A stretch of 64,000 nt of DNA. Source: Rhizobium acidisoli (GTDB taxonomy: Bacteria; Pseudomonadota; Alphaproteobacteria; Rhizobiales; Rhizobiaceae). The position numbers and the translations under genes are program-made. This document shows positions 62,321-64,000 of this stretch, piece after piece. Position 1 is the stretch's first letter; each line of letters starts with the position of its first letter. A model generated the notes under the pieces. The model was not told the origin of the DNA. It did no database searches and saw nothing but the letters and a program-made list of their open reading frames with translations. The stretch is taken from contig NZ_CP034998.1 in NCBI RefSeq assembly GCF_002531755.2, forward strand, positions 3,960,501 to 4,024,500, given 5' to 3'.

Positions 62321-64000
62321 TTAACCGCCATAGACGACGAGCAGGTCCTTGGCGTCGATCTGATCGCCCGCCTTGACCAGCACTTCGGCGATGGTGCCGT
62401 CCTTCTCCGCATGCAGCGCCGTTTCCATCTTCATCGCCTCGATCGAAACGAGCACGTCGCCGGCACTGACCGCTTGGCCAGAAGAGACGAAGACGCGTGA
62501 GATGACGCCCGGCATCGGCGCACCGACATGGACGGCATTGCCCGGTTCGGCCTTGCGGCGGACCGCCGCCCCCGTCGCCCCATGGGCCCGGTCCGGCACC
62601 TTGATACGGCGCGGCTGGCCGTTGAGTTCGAAGAAGATGGTGACCATGCCCTGGCTGTCGGTGGCGCTCATCGCCTGGTTGACGATGACAAGCGTCTTGC
62701 CGCGTTCGATATCGGCAAACAGCTCTTCGCCATCCCCAAGCCCGTAGAAATAGGCAGGCGTCGGCAGCACCGAAACCGGGCCGTAGGTATCGGAGGCGAG
62801 CGCGAAGTCGGTAAAGACCTTCGGATACATCAGATAGGAGGCGAACTCGAAATCGCTGACCTCGCGCTCCAGCTTTGTCTCGATGACCTTACGTTCGGCA
62901 TCGAGATCGGCTTCCTTCAGCAGCGAGCCGGGACGCACCGTGTAGGGCTTGTCGCCCTTCAGCGCCTTCTTCTGCAGCGCTTCCGGCCATCCCGACGGCG
63001 GCTGGCCGAGATCGCCCTTCAGCATCGACACCACCGATTCCGGGAAGGAGACTTCGCGCTCGGGGCTGACGACGTCGGCGACCGTCAGGTCCTGGCTCAC
63101 CATCATCAGCGCCATGTCGCCGACCACCTTGGAGGACGGCGTCACCTTGACGATGTCGCCGAACATCTGGTTGGCGTCGGCATAAGCCTGCGCCACCCGA
63201 TGCCAGCGGGTCTCCAGACCCAGCGAGCGGGCCTGTTCCTTGAGGTTGGTGAACTGACCGCCCGGCATTTCATGCAGATAGACTTCCGATGCCGGCCCCT
63301 TCAGATCGCTTTCGAAGGCGGCATATTGGTTGCGCACCGCTTCCCAATAGAAGGAGACGCGGCGGATCCATTCCGGATCGAGACCCGGATCGCGCTCCGT
63401 ACCGCGCAGCGCCTCGACGATCGAGCCGAGACAGGGCTGCGACGTATTGCCGGACAGCGCATCCATGGCCGCATCGACGGCATCGACGCCGGCGTCGACC
63501 GCGGCAAGAACGGTCGCCGCGGCAATGCCCGATGTGTCATGCGTGTGGAAATGGATCGGCAGGCTGGTCGCCTCGCGCAGCGCCTTGAACAGAACCTTCG
63601 CCGCCGCAGGCTTGAGCAGGCCCGCCATGTCCTTGAGCGCGATGATATGGGCGCCGGCCTTTTCCAGCTCGACCGCAAGGTCGGTATAATATTTCAGGTC
63701 ATATTTCGGGCGGGCCGAATTGAGAATATCGCCGGTATAGCAGATCGCCGCCTCGCAGAGCTTGTTCTCTTCGGCGATGGCATCCATCGAGACGCGCATG
63801 TTCTCGACCCAGTTCAGGCAGTCGAAGACGCGGAAGAGATCGATGCCGCCGCGGGCCGCCTGGCGGACGAAGTATTTGACGACATTGTCGGGATAGTTGG
63901 TGTAGCCGACACCGTTGGCGCCGCGCAGCAGCATCTGTAAGAGCAGGTTCGGCGCGCCCTCGCGGATCAGCGCCAGGCGCTCCCACGGATCTTCCGTCAG
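62321..64000 (-). CDS. pyc: Pyruvate carboxylase, C-terminal part (truncated by window edge)
   Basis: About 559 residues are visible; the frame continues past the right edge (LTEDPWERLALIREGAPNLL at the boundary). The carboxyltransferase barrel is seen in VFDCLNWVENMRVSMDAIAE, IALKDMAGLLKPAAAKVLF (carboxylated Lys region) and LPIHFHTHDTSGIAAATVL (metal-binding His pair). The C-terminal biotin domain has the attachment Lys in SIEAMKMETALHAE. It carboxylates pyruvate to oxaloacetate with biotin carboxylase encoded in the missing N-terminal part. The gene is anaplerotic in rhizobia. Confidence 0.97.
   Translation of the reverse strand: MTEDPWERLALIREGAPNLLLQMLLRGANGVGYTNYPDNVVKYFVRQAARGGIDLFRVFDCLNWVENMRVSMDAIAEENKLCEAAICYTGDILNSARPKYDLKYYTDLAVELEKAGAHIIALKDMAGLLKPAAAKVLFKALREATSLPIHFHTHDTSGIAAATVLAAVDAGVDAVDAAMDALSGNTSQPCLGSIVEALRGTERDPGLDPEWIRRVSFYWEAVRNQYAAFESDLKGPASEVYLHEMPGGQFTNLKEQARSLGLETRWHRVAQAYADANQMFGDIVKVTPSSKVVGDMALMMVSQDLTVADVVSPEREVSFPESVVSMLKGDLGQPPSGWPEALQKKALKGDKPYTVRPGSLLKEADLDAERKVIETKLEREVSDFEFASYLMYPKVFTDFALASDTYGPVSVLPTPAYFYGLGDGEELFADIERGKTLVIVNQAMSATDSQGMVTIFFELNGQPRRIKVPDRAHGATGAAVRRKAEPGNAVHVGAPMPGVISRVFVSSGQAVSAGDVLVSIEAMKMETALHAEKDGTIAEVLVKAGDQIDAKDLLVVYGG

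Overview
The window is a compact, GC-rich stretch of bacterial chromosome with about 57 protein genes. There are no tRNA or rRNA genes, no insertion sequences and no CRISPR array. Gene content points to an alphaproteobacterium of the Rhizobium/Agrobacterium group, most likely Rhizobium itself. The signs are a RpoH2-type sigma factor, the phaA-phaB/phaR arrangement, a SAM-II riboswitch in front of metA, a RirA-type iron box, dense GANTC (CcrM) sites, and several copies of a two-palindrome rhizobial intergenic repeat. Both ends are cut: the left edge holds the start of an iron-transport permease and the right edge the C-terminal half of pyruvate carboxylase.

Layout. 1-1.8 kb: ferric-iron ABC transporter with an upstream iron box. 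1.8-7.4 kb: lysine (pipecolate to 2-hydroxyglutarate) catabolic operon amaB-amaA-hglS, with a divergent LysR regulator and a stand-alone Lrp-type sensor domain. 7.6-19.3 kb: a surface-glycan / carrier-protein region. It has two glycosyltransferases, a flippase fused to two alpha/beta-hydrolase domains, and a tightly packed operon of acyl carrier protein, acyl-CoA-dehydrogenase-like enzyme, amino acid:[carrier protein] ligase, DUF1839 protein, GH2 glycosidase-like protein and glycosyltransferase. 19.6-22.4 kb: epmB-epmA and divergent efp (elongation factor P and its lysylation enzymes). 22.5-27.4 kb: amino-sugar operon (GntR, two SIS proteins, NagA) and aldose epimerase. 27.5-31.3 kb: riboswitch-controlled metA, an SbmA/YddA-type ABC protein with an eroded ATPase domain, and a periplasmic protein. 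31.4-36.2 kb: ABC-F ATPase, thiamine diphosphokinase, MarR/MFS efflux pair. 36.6-44.6 kb: M48 lipoprotein protease, rpoH2, carD, fdxA, S4 RNA-binding protein and a large Suv3-like helicase. 44.65-45.44 kb: a gene-free stretch with about 205-bp diverged repeats packed with GANTC methylation sites. 45.4-46.3 kb: small envelope proteins. 46.3-49.1 kb: polyhydroxybutyrate genes. 49.1-55.7 kb: housekeeping genes (rpmF, GST, DUF1868, mtgA, ispA, hisC, ispG). 55.8-64 kb: transporters, a polar amino acid ABC uptake operon, an FMN reductase and pyc.

The part most likely to hold undescribed biology is 8.8-19.3 kb. An aminoacyl-tRNA-synthetase relative that charges a dedicated carrier protein is co-transcribed with an unusual acyl-CoA-dehydrogenase relative and glycan-handling enzymes, next to a flippase-hydrolase fusion. 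The simplest reading, which is inference, is that an amino acid is activated as a carrier-bound thioester, modified by the flavoenzyme and used in making or decorating an exported glycan. Other items worth attention are the degenerate NBD of the SbmA-like protein, the GANTC cluster, the Glu111 form of MetA under SAM-II control, and the lysine-catabolic operon.
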